Source of the DNA: Clostridia bacterium
GTDB lineage: Bacteria > Bacillota > Clostridia > Christensenellales > Aristaeellaceae
DNA: 64,000 nt
NCBI GenBank assembly: GCA_017430225.1
Contig: JAFRNK010000065.1
Coordinates: 1-64,000 of the forward strand
Direction: 5' to 3'
A program made the translations under genes and the position numbers. The notes under the pieces were generated by a model. The model was not told where the DNA came from. It worked only from the letters and a program-made list of their open reading frames with translations, and ran no database searches. Shown piece after piece: positions 59,882 through 64,000 of this stretch. Numbering within the stretch: position 1 is the first letter of the stretch; the number at the start of each line of letters is the position of its first letter.

Positions 59882-61036
59882 TTATTTTATCGGCTGATAT
59901 GCCGGATCCGGCAGTTCCAGACTACCCTCGGGCATATTCGTAACGACTTCATAGTTAGCCCATCCTGACTGCCAGAGCGCCATGACCATCCGTTCCTGGC
60001 GGCCGGTCAGAAAACACAGCGCTCCGTCCGGACCCATCACGCATACCGCGGTCCCGAGCGCGTCGAGCAGCGCAGCTTGTTCTCCGACGAGCGTCACAGA
60101 CGCGATGCCAGCCTGCACGCCGTTTTCGTCCGGCCGGTTGATCGGCCAGCCCGTCCGGGGATCGATCAGATGGCACCAGTGAACGCCGTCCGCGTCATAA
60201 GCGTGGGCGGCGTCGCTGCTTGTAGCCAGCGAACCGTTTTCCACGCTGAAGCGCGCGTATTCCGTGCCCGCGTTTTCCGTAGCGCGCGGCTTGCCCGCCG
60301 TCACCTGATAGGGCTTTCCTTCCCGGCCGCCGAGGAAGGTCATCGAGCTGTCCCCGCAGATGAAATATCCCTCCGTATATCCGCGGCTGAGCAGCAGTTC
60401 GCGCACCCGGTCGCAGGCGTAGCCCTTGGCGATGCCGCCCAGGTCCAGCTGCGCTTCTATCGTAACGCCGTCCACGCTCACGGAAGGCGTATGTTTGATG
60501 AGCAGGCAGCTGTTCTCCGTTTCAGCCAGTTCGACGCCTTTGAGGCCGACCAGCGGCAGAAGCGCTTCGATGTGCGCCGCTTCCGGCGGCATGGGATGCC
60601 CGTCCTTCAGCGGGCGGTCATAGGGCAGTGCGACCCGGTAAGCGCCCGTGTTGAACCGCGGGGAGAACCCCCACAGGTCTACCAGCGGATAGACCGTGGG
60701 GTCGTACAGGCCGCCAGTCAGTTCATACGCCTCAAGCGCGCATCTGAAAACGTCCGCGGTCAGGGCGGAAACCGGCACGCTTTCCCCTGCCTTCAGCCGG
60801 TTGAAACGCGCAATATCAGAGTTTTCGTCGGATACCGACACGGCACGGTCGATTTCTTCGAGCAGTCCTTTGACCGCTGTCCAGGTTTCCTGCGCGCCTT
60901 CCGTTTCATACAGGCGCAGCATGGACACCGTTCCGAAATAATCCGAAGTATACCGCATGAAGGACGTTTCCGCGCTCGCCGGGAACACGGACGCCATAAA
61001 GAGGACCAGTATCAGCGCGCAGAAACGTTCTATCAT
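59882..61036 (-). CDS. apbE: Secreted FAD:protein FMN transferase ApbE
   Basis: A 384-residue enzyme that moves FMN from FAD onto a Thr or Ser of a target protein. Signal peptide 1-22 puts it outside the cytoplasm. ApbE landmarks: GTVSMLRLYET, ALEAYELTGGLYDPTVYPLVDLWGF, the flavin site LDLGGIAKGYACDRV, SSDAAHAYDADGVHWCHLIDPRTGWP and the metal site ALGTAVCVMG. No lipobox is visible. Its likely substrate is the divergently encoded FMN_bind protein at 61194-62294, and the two promoters share one palindrome. Confidence 0.94.
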   Translation of the reverse strand: MIERFCALILVLFMASVFPASAETSFMRYTSDYFGTVSMLRLYETEGAQETWTAVKGLLEEIDRAVSVSDENSDIARFNRLKAGESVPVSALTADVFRCALEAYELTGGLYDPTVYPLVDLWGFSPRFNTGAYRVALPYDRPLKDGHPMPPEAAHIEALLPLVGLKGVELAETENSCLLIKHTPSVSVDGVTIEAQLDLGGIAKGYACDRVRELLLSRGYTEGYFICGDSSMTFLGGREGKPYQVTAGKPRATENAGTEYARFSVENGSLATSSDAAHAYDADGVHWCHLIDPRTGWPINRPDENGVQAGIASVTLVGEQAALLDALGTAVCVMGPDGALCFLTGRQERMVMALWQSGWANYEVVTNMPEGSLELPDPAYQPIK

Positions 61037-61087
61037 GCCGGATCAACCTCTTTCTCCACACGGGTCATACAATGGGGGTATACATGT

Positions 61088-61115
61088 ATTATAATACATA
61101 CTTTTCAACCGTCAA
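61088..61115 (-). promoter_or_regulatory. Promoter of apbE
   Basis: On the minus strand TTGACG and a perfect TATAAT with a 16-nt spacer. The -10 sits in a 16-bp perfect palindrome (61084-61099), the -35 in the palindrome at 61109-61126. Confidence 0.75.
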
Positions 61116-61126
61116 GTACTTGACGG
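61109..61126. promoter_or_regulatory. Shared operator: 18-bp perfect palindrome over two divergent -35 boxes
   Basis: CCGTCAAGTACTTGACGG. The two TTGACG -35 hexamers of apbE (minus) and the flavoprotein gene (plus) are its mirror halves, 4 bp apart. A protein bound here would block or control both promoters at once. Confidence 0.7.
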
Positions 61127-61149
61127 CAATGACTGTTCAGCGTTATAAT
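61120..61149 (+). promoter_or_regulatory. Promoter of the nitroreductase-FMN_bind gene
   Basis: TTGACG and a perfect TATAAT with an 18-nt spacer, 44 bp before the ATG at 61194. GAAAGGAAG precedes the start. Confidence 0.75.
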
Positions 61150-61193
61150 ATTGTAAGCGCAAATAAACAGCGCAAGAAAGGAAGTATATCGTT

Positions 61194-62294
61194 ATGAAGA
61201 AGCTGATCGCACTGATTCTGGCTGTGTTGATGCTCTCTCTTCCTGTGCTGAGCCTGGCTGAAGAAGCGGCGTATAATCCCGCCGGATTCATCGACTGGTT
61301 CAACGAGAGCAACCTGTGGATGACCGTTGCCAACGGCCACTGGTCCACTGATCCCGCCGACAAGATCACCGACGAAGAACTGGAAGCCATCTTCAGCGTG
61401 GCGACCAAGCAGCAGAACGCCGTCCACTGGACGCCCTGGTACTTTGTCGTCATCAAGGACACCGAAGAACAGCAGAAGATCCTGGGCGATTACTGGGACA
61501 AGCCCGAAAACGAAGCCACTGACGGCACCGTCACCGTGCTGTGCCTGGCCGACCAGATCCTGACCCAGGAAGAGGGCCATGTGACCCCGTATGACGGCTA
61601 CTACATGCCGACCACCTTCGCATACTATGACAGCGGCCTGACCTGCAGCCTGCTGGGCGTCGCCGCCGCCGCGCCGGGCTACCAGACCCACTACTTCGGC
61701 TCCATCTACGGCGAATATGCGCCCAAGGACGTAGCGGACGGCAAGTATCAGTCCATGAGCCGTTACATCAGCGACGAAGACCTCCGTACCTGGGGCTTCG
61801 CGGGCCGCGTGTTCCCCGTCAAGGGCAACTGCGTATTCGTCTGCGCCATGGTCATCGGCAAGCCCGCCGCGGGTGAGACCATCGAAACCTGGGGCAGCAA
61901 CCACATCCGTCCCGCGAACTGGAAGATCTGGGACGGCACCGATTATTCCACCCAGACCGTCGCCGCGCCTGCTGAAGAAGCTGCTCCTGCTGAGGAAGCC
62001 GCTCCCGCCGAAGAAGCCCCCGCAGCTGACGGCGTGACCGCCACTGCAGTCGGTTTCGGCGGCGGTGAGATTTCCCTCACCGTGACCTGCGACGCCGAAG
62101 GCAAAATCGCGACCCTCGCGATCGACGCCAATTCCCAGACCCCCGGCCTCGGCCAGAAAGCCATGGAAGATGATTTCATCGCCCAGTTCATCGGCAAAGC
62201 CCTGCCCGTGAACGCGGCTGAAATCGACGCGATCGCCGGCGCCACCATCACCACCAACGCCGTAATCGAAGCGCTGAACAGCCTGGCAAAGTAA
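61194..62294 (+). CDS. Secreted nitroreductase-like protein fused to an FMN_bind domain
   Basis: A 366-residue exported flavoprotein. Signal peptide 1-22. Residues about 25-235 resemble the nitroreductase fold (KQQNAVHWTPWYFVVIKD and a two-part FMN pocket). A PAEEA repeat linker (about 256-283) leads to an FMN_bind domain (about 285-366) whose site is DAIAGATITT; T353 is the expected covalent FMN position (consensus SGATxT, here AGATIT). It should be flavinylated by the neighbouring ApbE and could carry electrons outside the membrane. Its reductant and acceptor are unknown; no membrane flavin donor is nearby. Confidence 0.85.
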   Translation: MKKLIALILAVLMLSLPVLSLAEEAAYNPAGFIDWFNESNLWMTVANGHWSTDPADKITDEELEAIFSVATKQQNAVHWTPWYFVVIKDTEEQQKILGDYWDKPENEATDGTVTVLCLADQILTQEEGHVTPYDGYYMPTTFAYYDSGLTCSLLGVAAAAPGYQTHYFGSIYGEYAPKDVADGKYQSMSRYISDEDLRTWGFAGRVFPVKGNCVFVCAMVIGKPAAGETIETWGSNHIRPANWKIWDGTDYSTQTVAAPAEEAAPAEEAAPAEEAPAADGVTATAVGFGGGEISLTVTCDAEGKIATLAIDANSQTPGLGQKAMEDDFIAQFIGKALPVNAAEIDAIAGATITTNAVIEALNSLAK

Positions 62295-62312
62295 ATCATA
62301 ATCAGCCGTTTG

Positions 62313-62342
62313 CCGTCCCGGAGCGATCCGGGGCGGTTTTTT
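62313..62342 (+). terminator. Intrinsic terminator after the flavoprotein gene
   Basis: CCGTCCCGG and CCGGGGCGG (one G-T) with a 6-nt loop, followed by six Ts. Confidence 0.88.
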
Positions 62343-62345
62343 ATA

Positions 62346-62374
62346 TTGCACCGCACCGGAGGTTTCGGTATAAT
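62346..62374 (+). promoter_or_regulatory. Promoter of tex
   Basis: TTGCAC and a perfect TATAAT with a 17-nt spacer, 33 bp before the tex start. Confidence 0.7.
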
Positions 62375-62406
62375 AGATCCGCCGTCACGGCAAGGAGGAA
62401 ATTGAT

Positions 62407-64000
<1,594 letters not shown>

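Noticed and set aside
61960..62040. DNA repeat in the flavoprotein gene
   Set aside because: It simply encodes the PAEEA-type flexible linker and needs no separate explanation.

Overview
The window looks like the chromosome of a GC-rich member of the Clostridia (Bacillota), perhaps a gut or rumen Christensenellales/Aristaeellaceae-type anaerobe. That placement is inference. It rests on an L27 precursor with the LNLQLFA leader next to its dedicated protease Prp, a clostridial 2[4Fe-4S] ferredoxin, fungal/archaeal-type Asd, Opp- and Liv-type ABC systems, strong AGGAGG ribosome binding sites, frequent TTG starts and many secreted proteins with short MKK-type signal peptides. No tRNA, rRNA, CRISPR array, IS element or intact integrase was seen.

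Layout. 0.26-4.0 kb (minus): two paralogous Fe-S aldo/keto reductases flank a nucleotidyltransferase and a GNAT enzyme. 4.2-7.3 kb (plus): secreted PIG-L deacetylase, GNAT, ferredoxin, secreted metallo-beta-lactamase-fold protein. 7.4-8.5 kb (minus): rplU-prp-rpmA. 8.6-20.2 kb (minus): a long co-directional housekeeping run (class A PBP, C39-like protein, YbaK-like deacylase, GNAT, Nnr, AcpS, P1 peptidase, lipase-like hydrolase, TrpS, fRMsr, Ig-like secreted protein) with a clear promoter at its upstream end. 20.2-24.7 kb (minus): SGNH esterase, AlaX-like editing protein, tyrosine kinase/Wzz pair, small secreted protein. 25.0-32.6 kb (plus): flippase-like protein, CHAP protein, thrC, aroK, nrdR, serS, GNAT, secreted protein.

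32.7-43.2 kb is a catabolic locus: an Opp/Dpp-type transporter operon ending in a UxuA-like dehydratase (minus), divergent from a PrpR-like regulator and an unassigned TIM-barrel glycosidase-like protein (plus). The regulator has lost its ATPase and sigma-54 contact motifs. A 23-bp palindrome sits about 90-105 bp upstream of both promoters. 43.2-46.7 kb has two ECF sigma loci, one running into lepB through a 62-codon membrane ORF, with a convergent small peptide gene between them. 46.8-51.7 kb (minus) is a complete branched-chain amino acid ABC system. 51.8-55.9 kb (plus) is asd-dapA-dapB-MATE.

55.9-57.1 kb is an AT-rich insertion with one orphan membrane protein. A decayed copy of the last ~50 bp of the MATE gene lies at its far end, as expected for integration into a gene 3' end. 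After a HAD phosphatase operon comes an extracytosolic flavin module (59.9-62.3 kb): a secreted ApbE flavin transferase divergent from a secreted nitroreductase-FMN_bind fusion, with both -35 boxes inside one perfect 18-bp palindrome. The window ends inside tex.
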